Made by a program: the position numbers and the translations under genes
Shown: positions 1-9,238 of the stretch, piece by piece
How the letters are laid out: each line of letters begins with the position of its first letter
How positions within the stretch are numbered: position 1 is the first letter of the stretch
The notes under the pieces: generated by a model
Told to the model about the DNA's origin: nothing
The model's input: only the letters and a program-made list of their open reading frames with translations
The model's database searches: none
NCBI GenBank assembly: GCA_938008215.1
Contig: CALLLS010000007.1
Location: forward strand, 1 to 51,943
Source: an uncultured Verrucomicrobiales bacterium
GTDB taxonomy: Bacteria; Verrucomicrobiota; Verrucomicrobiia; Verrucomicrobiales; Akkermansiaceae
DNA length: 51,943 bases
Direction of reading: 5' to 3'

Positions 1-752
1 CCCACTTCCATCGTCAGCTTATTCGTTGTTGCCAGTAAAATAGAGCCTGTTGCAAAGCTAAGGAGTAGCCATTTCCATATCTGGCTTTTTGACACTATTA
101 ATGGTTTTGTCTTTTCGAATGTTTGCGATAAGATTTCTGGCTTAAGAGGATTCCTTAAAACTGAAAAAGCAAGTCCTATCATGTGAATCAAAAAGAGGAT
201 AAATATCACCCCAAAAACTAGAGCCTGCACTTTCAGCCCCCAGAAGTATTCAGATATAAAGGGGTATGTAAATAGTCCGAGTAAGGATCCCATATTTGAA
301 TAACCATAGAGAAAATAGGGTGATTCTTTAGGAGCGTGATAGCGATACCATGTTTGGGCAATACTAGAAGTCATAGATAGGAGTAAAAACGGGAGACCTA
401 CCGATATGAGGAAACTAGAAACTATTTTTAAGTTTACGTTCTCTATTCCGTCGACAAGGGAAAAGTCCATGAGTAGAGGGCTTCCCCAGAGCGAGACTTG
501 AGCCACCATATAAATGAGCACAATTATGGAGCCGGAGACGTATATCATTAGCTGCCTCTTAGCACTTTGTTTGACCAATATATGCGCCAAATAGTAACCA
601 GCGAGTAATAGAACCTGAAAAACCATCATTGCAGAAGTCCAGACATAAGCGGAACCACCAAATAATGGTAAGAACAGCTTAGAACTCAGAGGTTGAATCT
701 GAAAAAGGAGAAACGAACTTAAAAATATGGTTATGGTAAAAAAGATTTTCAT
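1..752 (-). CDS. Spermidine-synthase-like integral membrane protein (3' end outside window)
   Basis: The reverse strand is open from an ATG at 752-750 to the left edge, about 250 codons without a stop. The product starts MKIFFTITIFLSSFLLFQIQ and is almost entirely hydrophobic, with roughly six or seven membrane helices. Two stretches, LFLPLFGGSAYVWTSAMMVF near residue 27 and ESPYFLYGYSNMGSLLG in the middle, match from memory the membrane half of fused membrane/spermidine-synthase-like proteins. In that family a soluble Rossmann domain normally follows; here it would lie outside the window. No Shine-Dalgarno sequence precedes the ATG. The substrate cannot be stated, and many family members are probably not real spermidine synthases. 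The gene is cut by the window edge, not visibly broken. Confidence 0.7.
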   Translation of the reverse strand, partial: MKIFFTITIFLSSFLLFQIQPLSSKLFLPLFGGSAYVWTSAMMVFQVLLLAGYYLAHILVKQSAKRQLMIYVSGSIIVLIYMVAQVSLWGSPLLMDFSLVDGIENVNLKIVSSFLISVGLPFLLLSMTSSIAQTWYRYHAPKESPYFLYGYSNMGSLLGLFTYPFISEYFWGLKVQALVFGVIFILFLIHMIGLAFSVLRNPLKPEILSQTFEKTKPLIVSKSQIWKWLLLSFATGSILLATTNKLTMEV

Positions 753-835
753 AGTTCTGCATGAGGGAATTTAAAGGTGCTTGAAAATAGAATCATAAAC
801 TGAGGCTTTATTGAGCTTCAAGACGCGTTTTCAGG

Positions 836-911
836 TGGTGGAGCATAGCGGATTCGAACCGCTGACCCCTTGTCTGCCAGACAAGTGCTCTACCAACTGA
901 GCTAATGCCCC
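836..911 (-). tRNA. tRNA-Ala (anticodon GGC), CCA encoded
   Basis: The reverse strand folds as a 76-nt tRNA. The acceptor stem is GGGGCAT paired with ATGCTCC and includes a G3-U70 wobble, the identity signal of alanine tRNAs. The D arm is GCTCAGTTGGTAGAGC. The anticodon stem is CTTGT/ACAAG around the loop CTGGCAG, giving anticodon GGC for GCC/GCU codons. The T loop contains GTTCGAATC. The 3' end reads A-CCA, so CCA is encoded. There is no integrase beside it and no obvious duplicated tRNA 3' end in the window, so there is no sign that it is in use as an attachment site here. Confidence 0.97.
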
Positions 912-996
912 ATCTTTTTGATAATGGTGAGAGACGTTAAAACGCTCTTTATTCTTTCTTGCAAGCTCTTTTTAGAAGCTCCTTACAGTGCGTCGC

Positions 997-1425
997 TTAA
1001 TATCCCTGTGAGTATGCGCGGGAAAAGTTCGACCTGATCCCCGATTGGTCTATGAGGTAGAATGACGCACCTCTGGCTCCGTTTATATTACAGTCTGGAC
1101 GGTATGTCTTACTAGGAGCGAGATCCACTTGCATGGTAGTTTGGGTATTAACATCTCTTCCTGGAAGTCCTAAAAGAGCGTTAAAGGCACCCATTTGTGA
1201 GGCTTGGCTATTTACTTCTAAGGTATGCACACCTGGCTCAAGCCTGATCATTTCCGCACCATCTGGTGGGTATTTCCCATCCACTTTCACAACTTGAGTT
1301 GTCCCGTTCTTCACAGCTAATATAGCATGAGGGTCACTCGCATCTGCTTGCTTGAAGAAATAGTTAGGCGATCCACACGAGACTAGGAAAACAATAAGGA
1401 GGGCAAGGGTTGAAAATTTTTTCAT
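997..1425 (-). CDS. Small predicted lipoprotein, unknown function
   Basis: This is a 142-aa protein with a lipoprotein signal: a Lys-rich start (MKKF), a hydrophobic core and the lipobox LVSC with Cys at residue 17. The mature part, up to about residue 90, contains DPHAILAVKNGTTQVVKVDG and then a segment ending RLEPGVHTLEVNSQ. The phrase pattern (a value, G, then PGxHxLxV) resembles the PEGA-like or surface beta-sandwich lipoproteins that carry small Ig-like folds, but this is only a resemblance. It lies downstream of a divergent Hsp70 gene with 88 bp between them. No partner gene is evident. It is probably attached to the outer membrane. Confidence 0.7.
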   Translation of the reverse strand: MKKFSTLALLIVFLVSCGSPNYFFKQADASDPHAILAVKNGTTQVVKVDGKYPPDGAEMIRLEPGVHTLEVNSQASQMGAFNALLGLPGRDVNTQTTMQVDLAPSKTYRPDCNINGARGASFYLIDQSGIRSNFSRAYSQGY

Positions 1426-1513
1426 CTTAATTTAAGTCTTATAGGAGAAAAATTTATTCAAGGGAAACACTTTTTTCTTTCCCTCCCCTCACATCACTCT
1501 TCACTTTCACCCT

Positions 1514-3166
1514 ATGATTGGAATTGACTTAGGAACGACTAACTCTGCGGTAAGTGTAATAGAAGCGGGCTTCCCAATAGTCTTAGCTGATAAGGAAAAT
1601 AGACGCCTCTTACCAAGCCTCGTTTCTAAGACCAATGATAACTTATATGTGGGGCATGAAGCCATCCCGCATACACCCTCACAGAGCGTAAAGAGTTTAA
1701 TCGGGCGAGAAGAAGTTCCTCCGTCCTACAATGGTGGCCCTACAAAAATAATGAGCGGGCGTATCCAAGTAATGGCAGGAGACACCTGGATGAGTCCTGT
1801 TCAAGTCTCTGCTGAAATTTTAAAGACTCTTAAAGCCACAGCAGAGTTTCGCTTAGGCAAGGAACAGAGGGAGGCAGTAATCACCGTACCTGCTTATTTT
1901 AATGATCGTCAACGGGCGGAGACAAAGGAAGCGGCAGAACTAGCAGGTCTGAAGGTTCGCAGACTGATCGCAGAACCCACTGCTGCGGCACTGGCATATG
2001 GACTAGAGCGAGCTTCTGAGAATACAAAAATCGCGGTTTATGATCTAGGTGGCGGAACATTTGACCTCTCTATTATAGAAATGCGCAAGGGAAACTTTGA
2101 GGTGCTCGCTACGGCGGGCGATACAGACTTGGGCGGAGATGACTTTGATACCGTTCTGGCAGAGCTGTTAGATTGTTCAATCTCAGAGGCAACGGAGCAA
2201 AAAAGAGCCTTCGATACCGCATCAAGTGTATCCGGAGTAACGGCAGAAGCTTATGAAAAAGCGTGTTGGAAGCTTCTAGAACGCTCACGTAAATGTTGCG
2301 AGCGCGCCCTCATAGATTCTGGCATTAAAAAAGACGGCTTAGACCGTATCATTCTCGTTGGAGGTAGCACGAAGATGCCTATGGTTCGGAAGCATGTCGC
2401 GGAGGTCTTTCAACAAGAGCCTGATCTCTGCCTCCATCCTGATGAGGCCGTCGCTCTTGGTGCAGGAATCCAAGCTGGTCTTTTAGATGGCACGGTGCAA
2501 ACCCTTTCTCTCATTGATGTCACTCCCTTAAGCCTCGGCATAGAAACACTGGGGGGGCTCATGAATGTCATTATCCCCAGAAACTCCACTATTCCTTGTA
2601 AAAAGGGTGAACTCTTCACGAATGCCGTCGATGGACAGACGTCCATGAAAGTAAAGGTGCTGCAGGGAGAGCGCGAATTCACAAAAGATAACTGGGAGCT
2701 TGGAGAGTTTGAAGTAGCTTTCACACCAGCTCCTAAGGGACAGGCACGCGTTGGCATTCAGTTCTCACTTGATGCGAATGGCATTCTCTCCGTTCTAGCC
2801 CGAGATACCTCCACTCAAGAAGATACGCATATCACGATCGAGCGTAGTACAGTGGACATCACGGAAGTGGCTGTAGAGAAAATGATCGATGAAAGTGTTG
2901 ATCACGCCCTAGACGACATGGACGGACGGGTGTTTACAGAAGCGAAGATGAAAGCTGATGAACTCTTACCTTCTCTAGATGAAGCCCTTACCCTCGTCGG
3001 CGAACAATTGGATGAGGAAACGAAGGCAGCGATTCTGGCCTCTAAATCAGATGTCATCGCCGCTCTAGAATCTCAGAACGGAGCAGAGCTTAAGAAGGCG
3101 GTTGAAAAACTAGATGACGCCACCGAAGAGCTCGCAAGTTTAGTAATGCAGAGCATACTAGGATAA
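1514..3166 (+). CDS. Hsp70/DnaK-family chaperone with shortened ATPase subdomain IIB
   Basis: The protein is 550 aa, shorter than the roughly 640 aa of DnaK. It starts directly at the phosphate-1 motif ([13 protein letters not shown], residue 2), has the phosphate-2 motif [12 protein letters not shown] near 175-186, GGDDFD at 207-212, and the adenosine motif [12 protein letters not shown] near 280-291. The interdomain and substrate-binding region begins around [13 protein letters not shown]. Between GGDDFD and ILVGG there are about 67 residues, whereas E. coli DnaK has about 104, so a block of subdomain IIB, where nucleotide-exchange factors bind, is missing. The C-terminal lid is short and lacks the EEVD-like or acidic tail. 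No DnaJ or GrpE gene is nearby. It is probably a specialised paralogue and not the housekeeping DnaK. The ATG lacks a Shine-Dalgarno sequence. Confidence 0.92.
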   Translation: MIGIDLGTTNSAVSVIEAGFPIVLADKENRRLLPSLVSKTNDNLYVGHEAIPHTPSQSVKSLIGREEVPPSYNGGPTKIMSGRIQVMAGDTWMSPVQVSAEILKTLKATAEFRLGKEQREAVITVPAYFNDRQRAETKEAAELAGLKVRRLIAEPTAAALAYGLERASENTKIAVYDLGGGTFDLSIIEMRKGNFEVLATAGDTDLGGDDFDTVLAELLDCSISEATEQKRAFDTASSVSGVTAEAYEKACWKLLERSRKCCERALIDSGIKKDGLDRIILVGGSTKMPMVRKHVAEVFQQEPDLCLHPDEAVALGAGIQAGLLDGTVQTLSLIDVTPLSLGIETLGGLMNVIIPRNSTIPCKKGELFTNAVDGQTSMKVKVLQGEREFTKDNWELGEFEVAFTPAPKGQARVGIQFSLDANGILSVLARDTSTQEDTHITIERSTVDITEVAVEKMIDESVDHALDDMDGRVFTEAKMKADELLPSLDEALTLVGEQLDEETKAAILASKSDVIAALESQNGAELKKAVEKLDDATEELASLVMQSILG

Positions 3167-3271
3167 ATCTTCTTTCTTCTTAAGAACGGAACACCGAATT
3201 CATTCGGGAGCGTGCCTAAACTTTAGTTTTTGAAAACAGGAAAGGATGCCTATTCTTCTAGAGAGATCAGA

Positions 3272-6200
3272 TCACTTCTTCTGTTCTGATTGCTCCTTTT
3301 CTGGCCGCTCATTTTTCTCAGCAGGCTTCCATAAACCTCCTAATTCCAACTGACTCCATGCCCACTTAGTCCATCGGATAAGGGTGAAAGAAAGCCAGAC
3401 TGCCCACAGAAGCATCATCCCACGGTAAAACCAAATCGAGACCGAGAATACTTTAGGGATGGGTAACAGCTGTCCCTCACCTCTCGCTTGAAACCATCTG
3501 AGATTTCCCTCATTTGAGTTCTCTCCGATGATTCGCATCTCTGGAGAGCCGAGGAGTCCAGTATAGAGAGCTATAAGTAATATGATAATACACGGAATTG
3601 CACCTGCGATAATCACGAGCTGATTTAAATTATAAATGCGACGTGGAATTTTCTGTATAAAAGGGGCACTTTTAAAAGAAATCCAGAAGAAATAGAGCGT
3701 CACTAAGAACGCGCAGATGAGCGGGATTTGGGTGAGCCCAATGAACAACAATATCCACTCATACCACTTAAGCGGAGAACTCTTAATACGCCCTAAAAAC
3801 CATCCCGCCAGGATGATTACGATGAGCAGTGGCCACATTCTTACCGCAGGTCCACGCAATGGACCGTCCGTCCATAATACCCAACGTTTAAGGTATGGCA
3901 TGGTTACAACGGTGCTAGCATTTGCGCAATCTACAGGAAGCTTCACCTCATCCCCAAGCGTAACAAAAGAGAACGAGCTAGGCATTTTCCACACAAGCTC
4001 TAGCGTCTGCTCTCCTGGACGGAGAGGAATGATAATAGATTCCCCTTCCTTACGCACAGGTGTTTCTTTTCCGTTTAAACGGAGAGAAGAAACCTCTGCC
4101 TCTTTCGCCATCGACAGAATAAAGTCCATCCCTAAGCTATTTTGTAAGGAAAGCTTTAATGAAGAAGTTCTTTGTCTCGCCCCTAAGTTCATTTTATGAA
4201 TCGCTTGCTTGATGGTGAGAGTTTCTCCTGCGATCGCTTTTGGTCGCGCCACTTTCAAGGAAACCTTTTCTCCCGGCCAAGGCTTCCAAATAGGGACAAT
4301 TCCCGTCGGTCTGTTCGCATAAATTGGCTCGAGACCACCCTCAGGGGCATCTTGGATAGAGACATTCCATATAGCAGAAGTAATGACCTGCCACTCTTCT
4401 ACCCATTGCTCATTTTTTTCTGCTAATAGTAATATTTCTGGAATCTGTTCTAACTGGCTTTCCCAAGAAAAACTTTGCTGCTGCGCTCCTAACCTTATCT
4501 CTATCCTCCCATTATCCTCATTCACACCTGGAGTAAGGATTCGCTCGCCTGGTAAGAGAGGTAAGGACAAGGATACCGCTTTCCCAAGTGGAGAAAGCCT
4601 ATTTACAGTAGTAGTGGATTGCCAAATAAGACCGAGCTCCAATACACGGTCTACCTTAAAGATCGGATTGTAATCTTTTTTATCGTAAGCGATCTCCGCA
4701 TTTTGACTTTTGTTCTGCTCTACGAAGAAGACTTGATTTTCTGGAATGCCATTTTCTTTCACTCCCGTAACAGTCCAGTTTAGGGCATCTATGTTGACGT
4801 ATTGTGGCTTTAGGGCAAACGACCACTGCCAATCGCCAGCAGGCACTAGCCCCTCCACATTCACCTGATGTGTTCCCTCATCTAGCACCACCCATAAATA
4901 GCCATTATGTCTTCCAATCGGGACAGCATCTCCGTTTGCTAAGGTCACAGAAACAGGTGACCATACAGGCAGTCTTCCAGGAAGAGGCACCGCCGTTCGT
5001 TTAGCGGTATGGATCCGCACCTCCATCGAGAGCTTCATGCCATCTAAGGAAAGGTTCACCTCAGGAATAGTAACAAACTGGGTTCCTTTCAACGATTCAT
5101 CTGATACTCTTTCTTTGAGTGTATTTAAAAGCGTCGCGTCAGGAATCTGTGCCTCCGTAGTCTTCACTAAGAATAAACTAAAAACGAGGAATGCCGCTAC
5201 CGAGCTACTCGCTTTTTTAAGACCTTTCATGTTTAGATCTTTCATCTTTGGCGCGCCACCTTTCAGCTGTCTAATCAGTCCATAGAGAAGAGCACCTAAA
5301 AGTAATACGCGAGCTATAGTAATGAGGCGCTCTAACCATAATGGAATAAGTAAAAAGGAGACATTTTCATTCGCACTCACGGGGCCAGACCAACTAAAAG
5401 AGACGGAGCGCCATGACCACTCTGGCACAGCAGGACCTGTCTGAATCTTCGCCTTGCTATCATACTTCAAGTTTTGCTTCTCGTAGATCATTTTAGATTT
5501 TCGCTGACTTTTCACCTGCTTAACACCAGCATTACTTCTATTAGAACTCATATCATCCAATTCCATTTGAGCCTCAATAGTTGATAAATTTGAGCTGAAA
5601 GAAGGTGAATAATTACGCTTCCCCACTACGGAATGAGCTTCTAACTGAGGATAGATTGCTTGCTGGATCTGATTTTTAGCGAAGGGCACAAGCTTAAAAA
5701 GCACCAAAACGATCGATAAGTAGGCGAAAATCTTTGCTATATTCTTAACCTGCGTGTTTTTCACAGCATTCGTGATAATGAGAGAAATCAGGAGAAGGAG
5801 CCACACAAGCCTCGGCGCACCTTGCTCATGATACGCAAGAACAAACGATAAGAGTGCAACCATACTCAATTTCCACCCCCATAGTTTAAAGATAGCTACA
5901 GTAATTACTAAGATCAGAAATACATCTAGCAGTGACCACTTTGTCACACAATCGCCACTTGAGGAATCCGCACCCAATACCGCAAAGGCTCTCCACCCAG
6001 GGGGTAAATACAGAGTCCCAGAAAGAGAATCTGCATTAGTCTCCCAGCCCGTAGCAGAAATCTTAGCCTTATTATCCATTCGCCCCACCGATTGAAGATT
6101 TAAGTTTCTTACTCTAACCTCCACTCCTGTTGCTCCCGTGACAGGATTTTTAGTGATCAGCTGACTCTCATTACCAATCTTTGCGGCGCCCAACCTTTGT

Positions 6201-6430
6201 CCGTCTGCCGCATCCAGCCTCCATGTTTGTAAAGAGTTTCCAGAAATCTGATCCATGTAGGTTAACTCCTTTCCATTTTCATCCAGCCAAAAGCTGCGGG
6301 TAATATTTACACCTGGAGGTTTCTTCTGCCCCATACCTCGCATTTTTTCTTCAATCGAAAAGGGCTTAGAGTTATCCCATAAATGTAACGGTAGTTGCCT
6401 CCACTTCTGCGGAAAGGTAGTCTGAGCCAC
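3272..6430 (-). CDS. Giant inner-membrane protein, C-terminal part (split from the ORF upstream by a one-base shift)
   Basis: This 1052-aa product starts at a GTG one base after the TGA of the preceding ORF. It has a soluble N-terminal segment, membrane helices near residues 165-260 (including WSLLDVFLILVITVAIFKLW and LAYHEQGAPRLVWLLLL), more helices near 365-425, a long beta-rich region, and a final membrane cluster around 870-1040. The motifs LPPGWRAFAVLGADSSSGD and HEQGAPRLVW recall from memory a conserved family of single-chain proteins of about 1,400 aa in Gammaproteobacteria and other Gram-negatives whose function is not known. In those, the 322-aa protein encoded just upstream here forms the N-terminus. 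Reading the reverse strand past the GTG gives in-frame sequence that continues that family's pattern, which indicates a frameshift and not a true start. Confidence 0.8.
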   Translation of the reverse strand: MAQTTFPQKWRQLPLHLWDNSKPFSIEEKMRGMGQKKPPGVNITRSFWLDENGKELTYMDQISGNSLQTWRLDAADGQRLGAAKIGNESQLITKNPVTGATGVEVRVRNLNLQSVGRMDNKAKISATGWETNADSLSGTLYLPPGWRAFAVLGADSSSGDCVTKWSLLDVFLILVITVAIFKLWGWKLSMVALLSFVLAYHEQGAPRLVWLLLLISLIITNAVKNTQVKNIAKIFAYLSIVLVLFKLVPFAKNQIQQAIYPQLEAHSVVGKRNYSPSFSSNLSTIEAQMELDDMSSNRSNAGVKQVKSQRKSKMIYEKQNLKYDSKAKIQTGPAVPEWSWRSVSFSWSGPVSANENVSFLLIPLWLERLITIARVLLLGALLYGLIRQLKGGAPKMKDLNMKGLKKASSSVAAFLVFSLFLVKTTEAQIPDATLLNTLKERVSDESLKGTQFVTIPEVNLSLDGMKLSMEVRIHTAKRTAVPLPGRLPVWSPVSVTLANGDAVPIGRHNGYLWVVLDEGTHQVNVEGLVPAGDWQWSFALKPQYVNIDALNWTVTGVKENGIPENQVFFVEQNKSQNAEIAYDKKDYNPIFKVDRVLELGLIWQSTTTVNRLSPLGKAVSLSLPLLPGERILTPGVNEDNGRIEIRLGAQQQSFSWESQLEQIPEILLLAEKNEQWVEEWQVITSAIWNVSIQDAPEGGLEPIYANRPTGIVPIWKPWPGEKVSLKVARPKAIAGETLTIKQAIHKMNLGARQRTSSLKLSLQNSLGMDFILSMAKEAEVSSLRLNGKETPVRKEGESIIIPLRPGEQTLELVWKMPSSFSFVTLGDEVKLPVDCANASTVVTMPYLKRWVLWTDGPLRGPAVRMWPLLIVIILAGWFLGRIKSSPLKWYEWILLFIGLTQIPLICAFLVTLYFFWISFKSAPFIQKIPRRIYNLNQLVIIAGAIPCIIILLIALYTGLLGSPEMRIIGENSNEGNLRWFQARGEGQLLPIPKVFSVSIWFYRGMMLLWAVWLSFTLIRWTKWAWSQLELGGLWKPAEKNERPEKEQSEQKK

Positions 6431-6431
6431 A

Positions 6432-7400
6432 TCAACTGCTTGGATATTGGAAAAACTCTATAAGGCGGAAGTTTGGATTATTTTGAAGGGAAAGAAGCTC
6501 TTCTTTCACGATAGGCGTTAGTCCACTGGCATATTGCACCATTTCTGTTGGAGTGGTTCTGAAGGCAACAATAGAGACTACCCATTTACCAGCCCTCACC
6601 TGTGCCTTAACGGTACCTTTTTCATCTATCGCACATGGAATAGATGAAGAGACCGATGAAATCTTCCAGTCCTCTGGAAGAATAGCACCCAGCTCTTCTT
6701 CTCTACTTTTCCCCGTAACAGTAATTTCTAAATCTGTGTAGAGCCACGTGGGTGCTCCGTCCTCTAAATTTCGGTAGACTTTTACTTCTAAAAAGTTCTT
6801 ATCTGTTTCCTCTTTAACCGTTCTTTTTAACCAAAGTCGCCCGTTTGTATCCCAGCTTGGGTTCGTCAGCTCTTTTCCGTTCCTAGATAATTTTAATACG
6901 CCGACTGTGACAGGAAGATTAATTGTTTGGGGCATCTCGCTCCATTTAAAGTTTCCTTCCACATCCCACGCCCCCTCATTGAGAATGATTTCTGGCTTTC
7001 CTCCATTGATAATCACAGGAACTTCTTCCCCGTTCACTTTCACGTTTAATGGCCAAGCAGCATTATCACCAGGAAGCTGAAGTCTACCCTTCTTAAAAAG
7101 TGTTACTGGCAATCTGAAATTACCATCTTTCTCATTTACATTAAGGGTGAGCTCAGAAGACCAGTTACTGATACTTACCTTATCATTATTGTAGAGTGAG
7201 GGCACGCCGTCCTGATCCCATGTGACCCAATCGACCCATCCTTTTAGCTCTTCGGGAAGCTGCTTTGAGGCCTTAGGTATCTTCTCATCTATGATACTAC
7301 CGCCCACTCCTAAAGATGCTTCTTGCGAGAAACCAGAAGTGATTCCAACCAGTAGAAGAAAATAAAAGAACCAATTTTTGAAAGGAATGCGCGTTACCAT
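6432..7400 (-). CDS. Giant inner-membrane protein, N-terminal part (exported beta-rich domain)
   Basis: This 322-aa product has an N-terminal hydrophobic segment (FKNWFFYFLLLVGITSGFSQ) that looks like a cleavable signal peptide. The rest is beta-rich and periplasmic: PEELKGWVDWVTWDQDG near residue 50, then KKGRLQLPGDNAAWPLNVKV near 105 and NEGAWDVEGNFKWSEMPQ near 140. These phrases match my recollection of the N-terminus of a conserved protein family of about 1,400 aa. The ORF ends with YPSS and TGA, immediately before the GTG of the 1052-aa ORF. Removing one T from a run of five (6451-6455 on the plus strand) would join the two into one continuous protein of about 1,375 aa. It lies 50 bp downstream of leuA on the same strand, but no functional link is evident. 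Confidence 0.8.
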   Translation of the reverse strand: MVTRIPFKNWFFYFLLLVGITSGFSQEASLGVGGSIIDEKIPKASKQLPEELKGWVDWVTWDQDGVPSLYNNDKVSISNWSSELTLNVNEKDGNFRLPVTLFKKGRLQLPGDNAAWPLNVKVNGEEVPVIINGGKPEIILNEGAWDVEGNFKWSEMPQTINLPVTVGVLKLSRNGKELTNPSWDTNGRLWLKRTVKEETDKNFLEVKVYRNLEDGAPTWLYTDLEITVTGKSREEELGAILPEDWKISSVSSSIPCAIDEKGTVKAQVRAGKWVVSIVAFRTTPTEMVQYASGLTPIVKEELLSLQNNPNFRLIEFFQYPSS

Positions 7401-7450
7401 GCCTTATATTAGGCTTAGCACTAAAAAATGTGACAGAAAAAATGAATTTT

Positions 7451-9115
7451 TTAACTGTGCATCCTATTCCAAGCAGAAACGAGAGCAAGTAGCCCTGCTT
7501 TTCCGATGGATGGGTTAATGCCTACACCCCAACAAACTTTGCCGTCATTGCCCTTAAGCTGGACGTATGCCACCGAATCAGAATCTGATCCACCTCTTAT
7601 GGCATGGGATCGATAATCCTGCACGTGAAAATCTTTAGCTACAATTTGTTCAATAATATGAACTAGTGCATTAATAGGACCATTCCCCTCCCCCTCTACG
7701 ATATGATCTTCCCCTCTATACTTTATGGTGGCTCTACATTCCACTGACTCTTCCGTTTCTCGAGTGAAATCTGCCTTAACTAACTTTAGTAGCGCATCCT
7801 TATTCACAAACGCCTCATGAAAGGCCTCGTAAACTTCTTTCGGCTCTATCTCCGTTCCTTTTTCATCTGCAAAGTGAGAAAGGGTATTCCCCACCACTTG
7901 TTTCATCCCGTCAGGAATATCTAATCCAAACTCCGTTTCTAGAATATACGCCACTCCGCCTTTCCCAGATTGAGAATTAATGCGGATGATATCGCTTGAG
8001 TAGTTTCTCCCAATATCCTTAGGATCAATCGTCAAATATGGCACTTCCCATGAAGAACTCTCTCCTATACGATCCATACCCTTTTTAATCGCGTCTTGGT
8101 GTGAACCCGAAAAAGCGGTGAAAACTAGGTCACCCGCATACGGATGACGTTGATGCACTGGCAGCTCTGTAATTCTCTCATAGACATCACGGACATCCTT
8201 AATACTGGAAAAATCTAACCCTGTTTGTATGCCATGGCTATTCATGTTCAACGCCACCGTCGCAATATCTAGATTACCCGTGCGCTCTCCATTTCCGAAG
8301 AGTGTTCCTTCCACCCGGTCTGCTCCCGCCATAAGCCCAAGCTCGGTAGCCGCGATCCCTGTCCCCCGGTCATTATGAGTATGAAGAGACAGGATGATAC
8401 TGTCTCTCTTCTTAAGGTGTCGGGACATCCACTCTATCTGATCCGCGTGCACATTCGGAGTGCTCCACTCCACCGTCGCGGGGAGATTAAAGATAATGGG
8501 GGCTTCTGGTGTCGGTTCCCAGATCTCAGCAACAGCATCACAAACCTCCAACGCAAAGTCTAACTCTGTATCGGAAAAAGACTCTGGCGAATATTGAAAG
8601 CGCACACGCGTTTCAGGCACGGTCGAAACGAGCCTCTTAACGATCTTCACGCCCTCTAACGCGATATTTTTGATGTAATCCTGAGTAGCGTTTCGGAACG
8701 TGATTTTCCGCTGTAAGGTAGAGGTGGAATTATAGAGATGCACGATCGCTTTTGGCACCCCCTTAAGCGACTCAAAGGTGCGCTCAATAAGATGATCCCG
8801 CGCTTGCACAAGTACTTGAAGAGTCACGTCATCTGGGATTCGCCCCTCTTCCACAAGGCGACGCATAAAGTTGAATTCGGTATCAGAGGCAGAAGGAAAC
8901 CCCACCTCTATCTCCTTAAATCCAACATCTACGAGAAGCTGAAAGAACTCTAGCTTTTGCTCCACCGTCATCGGATTAATCAAAGCCTGATTCCCATCAC
9001 GCAGATCCACCGAACACCAGATAGGTGCCTTTACGATCTCATTATCAGGCCATTGACGATCTGGCAAATCGACCTTCGGGAAAGGTTTATACTTGGAAAT
9101 TGATTCAGGACGCAT
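7451..9115 (-). CDS. leuA: 2-isopropylmalate synthase
   Basis: This 554-aa cytoplasmic enzyme condenses acetyl-CoA with 2-oxoisovalerate in the first committed step of leucine synthesis. The HMGL-like TIM barrel fills the first 370 residues: DLRDGNQALINPM near 37-49, GFKEIEVGFPSASDTEF, and the metal-binding HTHNDRGTG near 246-254. The C-terminal LeuA allosteric (dimer) domain follows, with GEGNGPINALVHIIE and YRSHAIRGGSDSDSVAYVQ. Length and order fit the long LeuA type of actinobacteria and fungi (about 550-640 aa), not the 520-aa E. coli type. I saw no Leu-rich attenuator peptide in the leader. The ATG at 9115 has no good Shine-Dalgarno sequence. No other leu genes are in the window. Confidence 0.96.
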   Translation of the reverse strand: MRPESISKYKPFPKVDLPDRQWPDNEIVKAPIWCSVDLRDGNQALINPMTVEQKLEFFQLLVDVGFKEIEVGFPSASDTEFNFMRRLVEEGRIPDDVTLQVLVQARDHLIERTFESLKGVPKAIVHLYNSTSTLQRKITFRNATQDYIKNIALEGVKIVKRLVSTVPETRVRFQYSPESFSDTELDFALEVCDAVAEIWEPTPEAPIIFNLPATVEWSTPNVHADQIEWMSRHLKKRDSIILSLHTHNDRGTGIAATELGLMAGADRVEGTLFGNGERTGNLDIATVALNMNSHGIQTGLDFSSIKDVRDVYERITELPVHQRHPYAGDLVFTAFSGSHQDAIKKGMDRIGESSSWEVPYLTIDPKDIGRNYSSDIIRINSQSGKGGVAYILETEFGLDIPDGMKQVVGNTLSHFADEKGTEIEPKEVYEAFHEAFVNKDALLKLVKADFTRETEESVECRATIKYRGEDHIVEGEGNGPINALVHIIEQIVAKDFHVQDYRSHAIRGGSDSDSVAYVQLKGNDGKVCWGVGINPSIGKAGLLALVSAWNRMHS

Positions 9116-9238
9116 CGTTTTTCTTTTACGAGTGTTAACATAATAACGAAGCTTAAAAATGATGGATGGAAAAGGATATAAAAATTGATTTTTCTATGTC
9201 TATTAGTCGTCAAAACCTGTAACAGAAACCTATTCATC

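Noticed and set aside
912-996. Hairpin AGAGACGTT/AACGCTCT between the tRNA and the lipoprotein gene
   Set aside because: The stem has a bulge, and the T-rich flank is on the plus strand where no gene is being read.
3194-3207. CCGAATTCATTCGG hairpin after the Hsp70 gene
   Set aside because: The 5-bp stem is weak and no T run follows, so it is not a convincing terminator.
3717-5285. Several plus-strand ORFs of 66-160 codons
   Set aside because: They are antisense to the giant membrane-protein gene, have no recognisable protein pattern, and vary in frame as expected from mirror codon bias.
9116-9184. Possible Leu-rich leader peptide or attenuator before leuA
   Set aside because: No short ORF with several Leu codons and no paired hairpins were found on the minus strand.
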